In this document: positions 7,308 through 16,486 of the stretch, piece after piece
How positions within the stretch are numbered: position 1 is the first letter of the stretch
How the letters are laid out: each line of letters starts with the position of its first letter
Assembly: GCA_023460975.1 (NCBI GenBank)
Contig: JAEWOG010000081.1
Location: forward strand, 1-55,058
Direction: 5' to 3'
Source: Actinomycetes bacterium
GTDB taxonomy: Bacteria > Actinomycetota > Actinomycetes > Propionibacteriales > Nocardioidaceae
Length of the DNA stretch: 55,058 bases
Notes under the pieces: generated by a model
Told to the model about the DNA's origin: nothing
Databases searched by the model: none
Seen by the model: only the letters and a program-made list of their open reading frames with translations
Made by a program: the position numbers and the translations under genes

Positions 7308-8573
7308 TCAGAAGTCGGTCGTGATCCTGCCTGTGGCCAGCATCCGCTCGGCCCGCGCCTTGAGCGCTTGAGCACGCGCTGGTTGGAGCACCTCCTTCAA
7401 TCCCATCAGCGACGGCGAGGAGACCAGGCGTTGCAGGACCTGGCGCTCGTCATAGCTGAGCGCGGGGTCACTGTCGCGACGATGCAGGGCCAGCCAGCTG
7501 TAGTTCTTGTAGTCGCCGGGGCGGGCGAAGGTGTAGCCGTGGTCGATCAGCGCAATCCGATCCCCCGAGACCAAGTAGTTGCCGGGGTGCCTGTCTTGCT
7601 GACCGATCAAGCTGTCGAAGAAGGCACTCTCGCGCCACTCCCCCGTGCTCCAGGGGGCCATCACCATGTCCTTGCCAGGACGGGCCAGGGCGAAACTGCC
7701 GAGCTCGCCGTTGATCTCGCGTACGACCACCGGCGGCACCACTTCGGACCAAGGCGGTCCCATTTCGCGCGCCAGCTGCCACGCCGCGACCTCATGCAGG
7801 GATTGCTGCGCGCTGTCCTGCCCAAACCCGGCAGCAAAGAATCCGTTCACGCCGGCGAAGGGCTTGAAGTAGCCGGTGACGCCGTTGTGGAGCTCGATAC
7901 GACGGGTGGTGTTCGTGCCCCCTTCGGGACCGGACCCGGACTCGTCGGAACGCTTGAGAGTGACCACGTTCTCGGCGACGCCGTCCAGGAGGGCACGCTC
8001 GTCGCGGTGGCCACCCTGCTGGCTCATCGCGACGTTGATCTGCTCTCTTAGCTCTTGGGTACACCACGATTCAGTCGTCCAGCCAGACTGCTCGCGTGCC
8101 GGCATAACTGGAGGCGGGGTCGGCTGCCGGATTCCAGCGCCTTGTCCGCCGCCCCCTCCACGACCTCCTCCTGCGCCGCCACCAACACCACCGTGACCGT
8201 GGCCAGGCGCCGCGGGAGCCCCCGGCGCGAGCCGAGGCGGCGACACCGGCGGCGCGGCCGGGGCTGGTGGCCTCGGCGACGGTTCCGGGGGACCGATCGG
8301 CTCATTGGCGAGGGACTGATCTGGGATGCCGTCGAGGAACCTCTCTGGCACGACACCCCGATCGCGGGCCCACTCCTTGGCGACCTTGGGTGGCGCCTGT
8401 TCGAGCATCGCGATCTCGGTCTCCCCGTAACCCTCCCTGCGGGCCCAGGCGATGACGTTCTTCTTGATCGTCCGGTTGTTGCGGCGACGTTCGTTGTGCT
8501 TGGCCTTGCCCTCCGGCCCTATGCATCCGTGGCACCGTCGGCCCCCGCCGGGGCCGCCCTTCGCGCGACACAT
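7308..8573 (-). CDS. PI3/4-kinase-like (atypical kinase fold) protein (421 aa)
   Basis: The N-terminus has a CxxxC..CxxC cluster and a basic stretch. A Pro/Gly-rich disordered region spans about residues 95-160. The C-terminal half (about 200-400) carries kinase signatures of the actinobacterial PI3/4-kinase-like or HipA-like fold: FKPFAGVNGF (nucleotide lysine), then GQQDRHPGNYLV (catalytic D-R-x-x-x-N) and IALIDHGYTF (metal-binding Asp). The target could be protein or lipid. It is last in the operon with the coupling protein, so modification of transfer components is possible but not shown. The start at 8573 is preceded by a G-rich sequence. Confidence 0.7.
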   Translation of the reverse strand: MCRAKGGPGGGRRCHGCIGPEGKAKHNERRRNNRTIKKNVIAWARREGYGETEIAMLEQAPPKVAKEWARDRGVVPERFLDGIPDQSLANEPIGPPEPSPRPPAPAAPPVSPPRLAPGAPAAPGHGHGGVGGGAGGGRGGGGGQGAGIRQPTPPPVMPAREQSGWTTESWCTQELREQINVAMSQQGGHRDERALLDGVAENVVTLKRSDESGSGPEGGTNTTRRIELHNGVTGYFKPFAGVNGFFAAGFGQDSAQQSLHEVAAWQLAREMGPPWSEVVPPVVVREINGELGSFALARPGKDMVMAPWSTGEWRESAFFDSLIGQQDRHPGNYLVSGDRIALIDHGYTFARPGDYKNYSWLALHRRDSDPALSYDERQVLQRLVSSPSLMGLKEVLQPARAQALKARAERMLATGRITTDF

Positions 8574-8644
8574 CGTTACTGCCCCCAGTCCATGTCGGTG
8601 TTCTTCCCTGCTGCTCCAGCGCGTGTCCGGCGCGCAGGAGGGTG

Positions 8645-8980
8645 TCAGCTGGCTCGTCGACCTCCCCGACCGGCACGGGGTACCGACCAGGTCGTCTTCT
8701 GCCGCTGGCCCTCCTCGTACGCGGCTCCCGCCGCCAGGCCGGTGTACTCCTGGGCTCGCGCCCAGTCCGCACAGCCCTGGAGTGCCGGGCAGCCATCACA
8801 GAACTCCCGGCGCACTTCCTCGATAACTGCCCGCGCCTGCCCGGCGCGGGCCAGTCGGTGTCTGGTCTCCAGATCTGTCCATCGGTCGCCCTGTCCCGCG
8901 CAGAAGCCTGGCTCCATCGACGAGGCGGCGAGACGGGCGGCCGCGTCCCGGGCCAGGACCTCACGGCTGAGCGGCCTCAT
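8645..8980 (-). CDS. Divergent WhiB-like protein (111 aa)
   Basis: Four Cys in Wbl spacing are visible: one in GFCAGQGDR near residue 27 and CDGCPALQGC (C-x2-C-x5-C) near 61-70. The usual G[VI]WGG turn is replaced by GLAAGAAYEEG, so sigma-factor contact may differ from canonical WhiB. It overlaps the upstream membrane-protein gene by ATGA and belongs to the coupling-protein operon. Probably a cluster-binding regulator; DNA or sigma targets unknown. Confidence 0.7.
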   Translation of the reverse strand: MRPLSREVLARDAAARLAASSMEPGFCAGQGDRWTDLETRHRLARAGQARAVIEEVRREFCDGCPALQGCADWARAQEYTGLAAGAAYEEGQRQKTTWSVPRAGRGGRRAS

Positions 8981-9270
8981 CGGCGCTCCTGCTCTTCCTC
9001 GCTCCGGCGACGGGCGGCGCTCACCAGGAGAACGACCCCGAACAGCGCAATCGCGGCCACAACAGCCAGCCGCGGCGCGTCCAGCCCGGCCCCCTTGCTC
9101 GCCGGCACGCTCACCAGAGGCGACTCAGACGCCGCGACCAGGACCTGCTGGTCGACCAGGTAGGCCACCACCTTGTGCCACGTCGCCACCGTGAGCAGCG
9201 ACGCGACCACCGCGGCGCCGATGCTGAGCATCGTCAGCTCCTCGAAGGGGCTCATGTTGCTCTCGCTCAT
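8977..9270 (-). CDS. Small two-TM membrane protein (97 aa)
   Basis: Two hydrophobic segments (about residues 13-35 and 66-84) separated by a short exposed loop, with a charged RRRSEEEQERR tail. Start at ATG 9270, 1 bp after the coupling-protein stop. Its position suggests an accessory protein for the coupling ATPase at the membrane. Family not recognised. Confidence 0.65.
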   Translation of the reverse strand: MSESNMSPFEELTMLSIGAAVVASLLTVATWHKVVAYLVDQQVLVAASESPLVSVPASKGAGLDAPRLAVVAAIALFGVVLLVSAARRRSEEEQERR

Positions 9271-9271
9271 G

Positions 9272-11437
9272 TCACACGCTTCCTTCCGGTCGTCGGGCGG
9301 GGATCAGCGCGTCCGTGGGGACGCTGAGTTGACCGCTGCTGTCTTGGTCGTCACGCCAGGCGATGACCAAGAACTCGTCGTCGTCGAAGTCGGCCATGGG
9401 TTCGTCCTCGACGACGGCCCAGGCGTCGAGTTCCGCGTCGACGCAGATCAGGTCGCCCACCCGCAGCGAGGCCGGGGCGACCGAGACGACAGCCGCATAG
9501 CCGTCGTCGAGCTCGAAGTCGTCGACGAGCTCGACGACGGCCGGGGACGTACCGTCGAGCTCGAGTTCGGCCCGGCGCGGCGGTTGAGCGCCGCGCTCGA
9601 CCGCGGGTCGGTCCCCACCGAGGCCGAGCAGGGTCATCGGAGACGACAGCGACCGGCCATCAGTGCGAGGGGACGTCCCATCGGCCTGGTTGGCCAGCGG
9701 GTCGAGGTCGGGACGGTTGGCGGCGGTGTCCCAGTCGGCGCGGGCGTAGTCGTTGAACGTCGGATCCTCCGGCTCGTCGACACCCCAGTCGATCTCGGGC
9801 GGCACGATGACGAGTCGCTCCTGGAGCGACTCTGCTGGCCGGAGCGACATCAGGAGTTCGTGCTCTACGCCGCCCGGTGCGACGTCCTTGGGGTCCGGGA
9901 CGCGGTAGCACTGCATCTCGACCGGCACCCCGTCGCTGTTGAGTCCGATCGCGCGGCCGATGCGGCCCCGGGGCAAGGTGACCCCGGTGACGGGGTTGTT
10001 CCACATCATCTGGGCTCCCTCCGGTGAGAGGGGACCCATCGAGGTGCGTTGTCCGAAGTTCTCTCGGGCCTCACCGGTGAGGATCTCCGCGTCGGGGCGC
10101 TGCATCGCCAAGACCATGTGGACTCGGGAGGTACGTCCCTTGCGGGCGATCGAGCCGATCTCCCCCAGGGTGGGCGGCTTGGTCGGGTCGCCCTTGACCT
10201 TGATCTCGGTGTACCAGGTGAGCAGGTTGGCCTTGAGGTCGGTGAACTCGTCGATGAACACGATCAGCGGCTCAAAGTCCTCCGAGCGGGCCATCCCGTC
10301 GACGACGAGCTGGTAGCGGTACTCCATCAGTTCCCAGGCCCGGCGAATCACCGCGACCTGCTGCTCGATGCGAGAGGCCACGATCTGGACGTTGGGCCAG
10401 TCCCGGAAGCCGAGGAACTCCACGCCCTTGCCGTCCGCGATCCACACCGGCCAGCCGTACTGGGTGATCCGGGCAAGGATCGCGTGCGTCGTCGACGTCT
10501 TGCCTGAACCCGTTCCGCCGGTCAGCAACCACTGAGGACTCACGGCGGGGCGCCACGTCATCACCTCACCGTCCTCGTCGACGCCGTAAGGGACCTCGAC
10601 CGCGCGGTAGTTGCTCAGCGGATCCTCATCAGGCAACGGCAGCGCCGGGATCCACACGCTCTCGGGCAAGGTCGGTCGGACCTCAAACGTGACCCGGTCA
10701 CCCTCCATGTCCCACTGCGCGCGCCACCGGCCGGGCAGCATCACCGAGACCGACCGTTCGACACGGCGGCGATAGCCGGGGGCGACAAGCTTCGACCCGA
10801 CTTCGTGCTTGACGGCAAGGTGACGGACCTCGCCGGCCGCGTCGACGGCGACCTGGTCGAACGTGGCGGTGGAGCCGAGCAGCTCGTTGACTACTCGCTT
10901 GGCCCGGACCACCTGCGGGGTCTCAGGAGTCTCCTTCGCCTCGTCGACGACCGTGCGCAGCTTCAAGGTGAGCCGGCCACGCGAGGGATCGTTGTCGACG
11001 ATTTGGTATGTCCCCTCCAGGCGACTGCCCAGGGCGCGGGCCACCTCGCCCGCCCACCTCTTGTCACCGATCTCGACCGCGGCGTCGGTGAGCTTGATCC
11101 GGCCGGTGCCGTAGTTGAGCTGCAAGCGACGGGGACGTCCAGGCCACCCGTTGGTCCAACGGCTGGCCTGGACCAGACCTTGGGTCTTCGAGTTGCTGAC
11201 TCCTAGGAGCGGAGCGACTGCCGCACTTGCTCGATCGAGGAGTTGGGCTCGGCGCTGGCGACGGTGGCCAGCGGCGGCCACCCCGGTTCCGCTGAGAGTG
11301 CCCGCGGCTAGTGCCGGTAGCGCCCATCCGGGCTCACCCATCAGTGGTGCCGCACCCCAGCCGCCGACACCGGCGCACATCAGACTCAGCCCGTCTCGGA
11401 TGTGTGTCCCTCTCGGGGACGTACCACCAGCGGCCAT
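9272..11437 (-). CDS. FtsK/SpoIIIE-type conjugation coupling ATPase (721 aa)
   Basis: Two N-terminal hydrophobic segments (about residues 18-50) anchor the protein. The FtsK/SpoIIIE core has Walker A GGTGSGKTSTT (about residue 311-321), the Walker B strand LIVFIDEFTDL, and the GRTSRVHMVLAMQRPDAEIL sensor block typical of coupling proteins. There is no FtsK gamma domain; the C-terminus is acidic and low-complexity. It would feed DNA to the secretion channel encoded at 12.7-23.5 kb. Four dispersed-motif copies (9544, 10130, 11005, 11416) fall in this gene, and three encode GTSP or GTYQ linkers. Start ATG 11437 after GGGAAG; a promoter module lies 40 bp upstream. Confidence 0.9.
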   Translation of the reverse strand: MAAGGTSPRGTHIRDGLSLMCAGVGGWGAAPLMGEPGWALPALAAGTLSGTGVAAAGHRRQRRAQLLDRASAAVAPLLGVSNSKTQGLVQASRWTNGWPGRPRRLQLNYGTGRIKLTDAAVEIGDKRWAGEVARALGSRLEGTYQIVDNDPSRGRLTLKLRTVVDEAKETPETPQVVRAKRVVNELLGSTATFDQVAVDAAGEVRHLAVKHEVGSKLVAPGYRRRVERSVSVMLPGRWRAQWDMEGDRVTFEVRPTLPESVWIPALPLPDEDPLSNYRAVEVPYGVDEDGEVMTWRPAVSPQWLLTGGTGSGKTSTTHAILARITQYGWPVWIADGKGVEFLGFRDWPNVQIVASRIEQQVAVIRRAWELMEYRYQLVVDGMARSEDFEPLIVFIDEFTDLKANLLTWYTEIKVKGDPTKPPTLGEIGSIARKGRTSRVHMVLAMQRPDAEILTGEARENFGQRTSMGPLSPEGAQMMWNNPVTGVTLPRGRIGRAIGLNSDGVPVEMQCYRVPDPKDVAPGGVEHELLMSLRPAESLQERLVIVPPEIDWGVDEPEDPTFNDYARADWDTAANRPDLDPLANQADGTSPRTDGRSLSSPMTLLGLGGDRPAVERGAQPPRRAELELDGTSPAVVELVDDFELDDGYAAVVSVAPASLRVGDLICVDAELDAWAVVEDEPMADFDDDEFLVIAWRDDQDSSGQLSVPTDALIPARRPEGSV

Positions 11438-11476
11438 CGGACGACTTCCCTTCCCCGGCTACGCCCGCCGCGCGGG

Positions 11477-11524
11477 CCTTCTACCTGGGTGAAGGTGTGG
11501 TGGTGGCCCAGATGTGTGACATCG
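11477..11524 (-). promoter_or_regulatory. Two-part promoter module, copy for coupling-protein operon
   Basis: Read leftward: the dyad GATGTCACACATC (11523-11511), 13 bp, then CACCTTCACCC with the partner GTAGAAGG. It is 40-87 bp upstream of the start at 11437. Confidence 0.65.
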
Positions 11525-11662
11525 CCAGGTCGAGAATCTGACCCGCTCGCCGAGTTCGTCAGGGGTCCTTGCTGTGGGGGCAGGCCACCAGATGCCACCC
11601 CCACAGCGTGCTCGGGGGGCCTGGCATGGGGGCGCGGCCCAGGCGCCCGACATGGTGAGGCG

Positions 11663-11696
11663 CAATGGGGGCGGGCAAGGTTGCCCGCCCCCATTG
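11663..11696. repeat. Perfect 16-bp inverted repeat
   Basis: CAATGGGGGCGGGCAA and its exact complement are separated by two G bases. It may be a bidirectional terminator, an origin of transfer hairpin or a protein-binding site. The ends (CAATGGG) are the same words that recur in the 24.7-25.1 kb repeat region, and TTGCAATGG recurs again at 11710. Confidence 0.7.
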
Positions 11697-11735
11697 CCCG
11701 CCACCACGCTTGCAATGGTGTTGAGCCCCTTCCTA

Positions 11736-11786
11736 AAATCGGGCCGTGGCATGGTTCTCGAAGAGGTTCTGACACGGACCCGATTT
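11736..11786. repeat. Interrupted inverted repeat in the 11.4-11.85 kb intergenic region
   Basis: AAATCGGGCCGTG (11736-11748) and CACGGACCCGATTT (11773-11786) pair with one bulge around a 24-base loop. The 414-bp gap between the leftward coupling gene (11437) and the rightward gene (11852) otherwise holds the promoter module, the 16-bp hairpin and a weaker dyad of CCAGATGCCACCCCC with GGGGGGCCTGGCAT (11591-11633). This layout is compatible with an oriT, but no nic motif is recognisable. Confidence 0.45.
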
Positions 11787-11851
11787 CCGGTTCGAGGCAG
11801 GTTCCGCGAAGTTCTAAGACGCCCCACGTCCTGCGGAGTTAGCCTCCCGCC

Positions 11852-12667
11852 ATGGCCTCGACCCCACGTTCCGAGGAGGAAGAAGCAAAGCTGCGCCGGA
11901 ACCAGAAGCGCGGAACCCTTCTTGCTCTGCTACTACTTGGGCTCGGCCTCGTGGCGACGTACTGGTCCGAACTCGTGGGCCCGGACGAGCGCTCTGTCCA
12001 GATGGGCACGGAAGCCGGTACGGCCTATGGAGAGATCTACGGAGCGATGTCTCGAACCGGCCTCCCAGAAGACAGTGGCACCGCCTGCCTCCACGGCCGG
12101 CCCACCCGAGAGGAATACCCCGAACTCGACGGAGCGGCCTACTGCGACGCCTTCAACGCGGCCGCCGCTATCGCCAGCGCCGAGGCAGCCGGCGACCCAT
12201 CAACCGCAATCGGTGGAGCCGACGTTGACCAGACCACGCCAGCGCAACCAGCACCGACTCCCTCCGCCGGATCAGGACAAACCTGCGTCGAGAACTGCAC
12301 CTGGACGCGCAGCGACGTGATCACCGACTTGGAGTTGATCCTGTGCGACGCCGACTTCGACATGACCCTTAGCGACGACGTCACCGAGCTCTACGACGCG
12401 GTGGACGCCGATCAAGTTCTGCTCTGCTCAGCTGGTGGCTCCATGGAAACAAGCCAGTACGGCATCGTCTACCTGTGGGACGAGTTCGAGGCCATCACCA
12501 GCAAGATCCTTGAACCATTCGCCATGTGTGACTCACCTGGCGCCGCGGTCTACGGGGGAAGCCCCGGCAATCCCGGATACGTGATCGCAAACATCCAGTC
12601 GCCCTCGTCGGTCACTGATGCCCTGGCTGCGGGTGGCGCTACAACGCTGTGCCCGCCATCTGACTAG
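11852..12667 (+). CDS. Membrane-anchored hypothetical protein (271 aa)
   Basis: A charged N-terminus and one hydrophobic segment (about residues 22-42) are followed by an extracytoplasmic domain with about eight Cys, including CVENC and LILCDAD, and a Ser/Pro/Thr-rich spacer near residue 130. The even Cys number suggests disulfides. It converges with the 224-residue gene at 12692. No family recognised; plausibly an exported accessory of transfer. Confidence 0.65.
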   Translation: MASTPRSEEEEAKLRRNQKRGTLLALLLLGLGLVATYWSELVGPDERSVQMGTEAGTAYGEIYGAMSRTGLPEDSGTACLHGRPTREEYPELDGAAYCDAFNAAAAIASAEAAGDPSTAIGGADVDQTTPAQPAPTPSAGSGQTCVENCTWTRSDVITDLELILCDADFDMTLSDDVTELYDAVDADQVLLCSAGGSMETSQYGIVYLWDEFEAITSKILEPFAMCDSPGAAVYGGSPGNPGYVIANIQSPSSVTDALAAGGATTLCPPSD

Positions 12668-12691
12668 AGAGCCTGGCCTCGGTCCCTCACA

Positions 12692-13366
12692 TCAACTCGG
12701 CGGGGGCCGAAACTCTTCTATGCCATCTGCATCGAGAACCTGCGGTTCGTTGAGGATCAGTTGCCCCGCCGTGCGTCGCAAGATGGCATCAACCAACCGC
12801 TCTTCTTCTGTGTAATCGTCGTCGCCGAGAGTTGGCCGAGACGTTCCTCGAAACTCCCGTGGGGTTGGTCGACCTCCCGATCGGCTGGGCCCACCCCCCA
12901 CCTCGCGGGTCAGCGTTTTCGCGAGTTCCAGTTCAAACTTGAGGACCTCGGCCTCAAGCATGTTGCGACGCCAGCCGCTTAACACTTTGGGGACAAACGC
13001 ACCGAGTTCAGCTGGGTGCCGGAGGAAGTACACCAGCAATCCGGCAGCGGTCCCTGTAAGCCCCAGAGGGAGAACAGCATTCAGCGCTAGCTCAATGACA
13101 AGTGGCGAGCGCTTCGTGATCCCAACATCTTTGGGCCGCGGCACGGTTTGTGGTCCCCGCACGGTGTACACCTCACCGCCGGGAGTCCTGACCTCCGACA
13201 GACCGCCCACAATCACCGCGCGATCATGGAAAGCGGCGAGCGCCGCCGCGATCACCCAGACGCGATCCACCAGGAGGAGTTGACTGGAGACACCCCTCAA
13301 CGTCGTGCGCTCGTTCCTCAACTGGAACCGCAACATGCGAATCTCAGTTTGCTGGTCCACTGTCAC
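12692..13366 (-). CDS. Hypothetical membrane protein (224 aa)
   Basis: Start taken at GTG 13366 behind GGGGGAGGAC; a longer start at 13405 is possible. N-terminal coiled-coil-like helices (residues about 5-30) precede a hydrophobic stretch near 35-50, and a second one near 105-127 is followed by a charged tail with an acidic DDDYTEEER patch. Located 87 bp after the large peptidase-nuclease gene, probably the end of the secretion operon. Not recognised. Confidence 0.55.
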   Translation of the reverse strand: MTVDQQTEIRMLRFQLRNERTTLRGVSSQLLLVDRVWVIAAALAAFHDRAVIVGGLSEVRTPGGEVYTVRGPQTVPRPKDVGITKRSPLVIELALNAVLPLGLTGTAAGLLVYFLRHPAELGAFVPKVLSGWRRNMLEAEVLKFELELAKTLTREVGGGPSRSGGRPTPREFRGTSRPTLGDDDYTEEERLVDAILRRTAGQLILNEPQVLDADGIEEFRPPPS

Positions 13367-13453
13367 GAAATGTCCTCCCCCATAACCCGGCACCAATGCG
13401 CGCACACTATTCGGCAGGCGCCCCCCCGGTTGCGACCTTTGCGGGAAGACTGG

Positions 13454-16400
13454 TCAGTTGAGGGTTGCGGTGGTGGTGACGAGTGGGTGGTCTGAGACGC
13501 GGTTGGTCTTGGTGGAGTGGTCGCTGAGGTAGCCGGTGAACGCGGCTCCAGGGCTGCCCATGATCCAGTCGATCTCCATGTTCGGAGGTGGCTGGCACGG
13601 GCTGACGGTGCCACCGTTGGCGGCCACGAGTGGGCTGTTCTCGACGGTGTCGCAGTAGTAGCCGGCGCGGTCGTTCATGTCGCCCGTGAAGATGACGGGC
13701 ACACCGGTGCGGTGCAGTCGCTTGGCGAGGGCGGCTTGTCGTCGCTCTGCCTCGTCGCGCCATTGCTGGGCTGGCCCGCGAGCGTCGGCGGGGTTGTGGA
13801 AGCTCGCGACCCACACCTCTTGGCCGGTCGCGAGGTCGCGTAGCAGGACGTAAGGCATGCCCTGCTCGTTGCCGTGGAAGTAGGGGATCTGGATGCGCTC
13901 GGCCCGCACGAGCTCCCAGCGGTCGGTACGCCAGGCGACGGTGTTGACGGTGTTCGCTGCTCCTGGGCGTGGGTAGACGTCCCATGTGCCGGCGGTCAGT
14001 TCCAGAAAGATCCGGGACTGGATGGGCTCGAACTCTTGGAGGCCGGCGAGATCAATGCCGGCGGCGTTGAGGGCCTGCACCGTGCCTTGCATGCGGGTGC
14101 GGGAGTCGGGCCAGCCGGGACGGTTTCCGCCGGGTTTGGTGTGGGAGTGGCCCAGGACGTTGAAGGTGGCGACTCGGGCGGTCCCGCCGCCCAGGGTGGT
14201 GCCGACGTTGGCGGCCAGCCATGGGGTGGGGTCGGTGTTGTCGGGACCGTACATGTCGCCGCCCTGGAGGTGGACCTCGAAGTGGAGGTGGCAGCCGGTG
14301 CTGTTGCCTTCCTCGCCGACCGTTCCGATCTGTTGGCCCGCGGCGACGGCTTGTCCGTCGCGGACGCTCACCGATTCCATGTGGGCGTACCAGGTGGTCA
14401 GCTGGCCGGGAGCGACGGCGACTTTGACCAGGGTGGGCCCTGACCATGTTTGGGTGGTGTCGATGGTGACGGTGCCGGAGTGAGAGGCCAGCACCGGGGT
14501 GCCGCATGGCACCGAGAAGTCGGTGCCGGTGTGCCAGCTGTTCCAGTTGCTGCCCGAGTCGCCCCAGTTGTCGCGGTTGGAGTCCTTCATCGAGGCTGGG
14601 ACGGGGTAGACGACCGTTCCCCCGCCGCCGGGTGGGAAGCCGGTCCCGCGGTTGCCGAACACCGAGACGTGGACGTGGTCCATGTGCAGGCTGGTGTCGT
14701 CGGTGGCACCGGAGGGGTGGGAGTACGCCGACCAGTCCGGGTCTCCTAGGTTCCAGATCTGGGCTCGCCAGATGACGTACTTGACGCCCAGGGCGGTGGC
14801 GTTGGCGCGGACCCAGTCGGCGATCTGGTCGCCCTCGGCGATCGCTTCGGTATTGGCGTAGTCCTCGATCATCACGTCGACGGCTCGCCCGGCGGGGTGG
14901 TCTGAGGTCGGGTTGGTGGGGCGATCGCCCACTCCCCCGTAGGTGTGTCGTCCGAACTGCTGGTCGACGCAGCGCAGCACCAGCAGCGCGTCGGGCGTCA
15001 GACCTTCCTCCACCGGGAGACCGGTCGGAGGGCACGACAGGATGGTCGGGATCCCGAGCAGCTCGCTGCACGCTTCCTGTTCCTCGGGGGTGAGCTCGAC
15101 CGTCTCGATCGGGTCCGTGGTCTGGTCTGGCGTCTGGGTGGTGAAGTGGGAGTACAGGCGCCGGGCGAGGGCCTCGTCGTCGGCGTAGGCGTCGGGGTGG
15201 GCCGACTTCTGCACGGCTTGGGCGGCTTCGGTGACCTCCATCGAGGTCCAGCCGGGGACATTGCGCAGGGCGTCGTAGAAGAGGCGTGAGGCGCCGGCGG
15301 GGTCCATCAGCTGTTCCATGACTGGTGACCACCAGGGCCACTGCTGCTGCATGATGCCCAGGGATCCGTGGTCGGAGCCGACTGCATCGTGAGGCAGGGC
15401 GAGTGAGGCTTCGATGCCAACCTGGTCGGGTTGGAGGTCGTTGCCCAGCCCGTCGTTTGCATAGACCTTGAAGCCTGACTCCTGGGATGCGACCGCCAGG
15501 GCGACCACGATGCCTCGCTCGCCCATGCCCATCTGTTGACCGGTAGCGAAGACCTCCGCGGCGTTGGCTACCTGGGCGGGGGTGAGGCCCTCGACCGGGC
15601 CGGACGGGGTGGGGTTCCCCGACCCGAGCAGGGCGTACGTCGTGGTGAGCAGGTGATGGTCGGAGTTCAGGTCGGTGGTGGTCTGGGTGGTCGGCACGGC
15701 CTTGTCGGACTGGAAGAACTGGTAGTCGATGGCGCCGCCGTCGTCGTGGGTGACCGTACGCCCGAGCACGTCCATCGAGGACTTCATGCCGACCGTTCCG
15801 AGCATGGCCTTGGGGCCCCAGGAGTTGTTGTCGGCGTACTGATAGTTGAGGTCGCCGGCGAGGAAGACCGGGCCGTGCGCGGTGAGGTCCTGGACGAGTT
15901 GCTGGACCCTCTCCAGGCCCTGACGGTAGAGCTGGCGGCGCAGCGGCTTGTTGGGGCCGTACTTCTTGGGGTTGATCATGTGGTGGGCCGAGATCATGGA
16001 GATCGTCGACCCGTCGGTGCGCTGGAGGGTGGCCCAGGTGGCGGCTCGGTCATGGTCCGACTCGTGCGGTCCGCTGGTGACCAACATGACGCGACCGGAG
16101 GCCGTCAGGGTCCATGTGTCGGTGCGCCAGAGCACGGCTGTGCCGTCCGGACCGTGGTTCGGGTCGCGCCACAGGCTGTAGCCAGCGGGGGTGATCTGTG
16201 CGTCGGTGCGGCGTCCGACCTCGTTGAGGGACACGACGTCGGGCTGAGTGGCGACCACGGTGTCCAGGTCCGAGGTGAAGGTCTCCAGCGGCATCGAGAC
16301 CTTGAGGTTGGCCTGGGAGATCGTCAGCTCGGTGTCGGGCGTAGTGGGCCCGGGCTGGTTGTCGGCCCATGTCTGGCAGGCCGCGACGCTGCTGGACGAG

Positions 16401-16483
16401 CCAACGACCAAGATGATCATGAGCAGAGGGATGATCATGAGCACGGCCACCACGGCGACCGCGACCACCAGCAGGCGCTTCAC
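13454..16483 (-). CDS. Exported peptidoglycan hydrolase fused to two EEP nuclease-fold domains (1009 aa)
   Basis: An N-terminal membrane segment (about 4-30) is followed by five domains. EEP domain 1 (about 50-290) shows LNEVG, AGDLNY and SDHHLL. A lysozyme/transglycosylase-like domain (about 300-450) shows ASQESGFK and GSLGIMQQQWPWW. A C-terminal ARB_07466/VanY-like domain (about 500-610) shows TSDHPAGRAVDV and HMDHVHVSV. An M23 LytM domain (about 650-765) shows HTGTDF and HLHFEVH. EEP domain 2 (about 775-1009) shows LQEFEP, TGDMNDR and SDHPLV. The central part matches cell-wall hydrolases that open the wall for type IV secretion. Flanking EEP domains are unusual; their substrate (DNA, phosphoester or lipid) is unknown. 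It lies 3 bp after the VirB6-like gene. Confidence 0.85.
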   Translation of the reverse strand: MKRLLVVAVAVVAVLMIIPLLMIILVVGSSSSVAACQTWADNQPGPTTPDTELTISQANLKVSMPLETFTSDLDTVVATQPDVVSLNEVGRRTDAQITPAGYSLWRDPNHGPDGTAVLWRTDTWTLTASGRVMLVTSGPHESDHDRAATWATLQRTDGSTISMISAHHMINPKKYGPNKPLRRQLYRQGLERVQQLVQDLTAHGPVFLAGDLNYQYADNNSWGPKAMLGTVGMKSSMDVLGRTVTHDDGGAIDYQFFQSDKAVPTTQTTTDLNSDHHLLTTTYALLGSGNPTPSGPVEGLTPAQVANAAEVFATGQQMGMGERGIVVALAVASQESGFKVYANDGLGNDLQPDQVGIEASLALPHDAVGSDHGSLGIMQQQWPWWSPVMEQLMDPAGASRLFYDALRNVPGWTSMEVTEAAQAVQKSAHPDAYADDEALARRLYSHFTTQTPDQTTDPIETVELTPEEQEACSELLGIPTILSCPPTGLPVEEGLTPDALLVLRCVDQQFGRHTYGGVGDRPTNPTSDHPAGRAVDVMIEDYANTEAIAEGDQIADWVRANATALGVKYVIWRAQIWNLGDPDWSAYSHPSGATDDTSLHMDHVHVSVFGNRGTGFPPGGGGTVVYPVPASMKDSNRDNWGDSGSNWNSWHTGTDFSVPCGTPVLASHSGTVTIDTTQTWSGPTLVKVAVAPGQLTTWYAHMESVSVRDGQAVAAGQQIGTVGEEGNSTGCHLHFEVHLQGGDMYGPDNTDPTPWLAANVGTTLGGGTARVATFNVLGHSHTKPGGNRPGWPDSRTRMQGTVQALNAAGIDLAGLQEFEPIQSRIFLELTAGTWDVYPRPGAANTVNTVAWRTDRWELVRAERIQIPYFHGNEQGMPYVLLRDLATGQEVWVASFHNPADARGPAQQWRDEAERRQAALAKRLHRTGVPVIFTGDMNDRAGYYCDTVENSPLVAANGGTVSPCQPPPNMEIDWIMGSPGAAFTGYLSDHSTKTNRVSDHPLVTTTATLN

Positions 16484-16486
16484 GGG

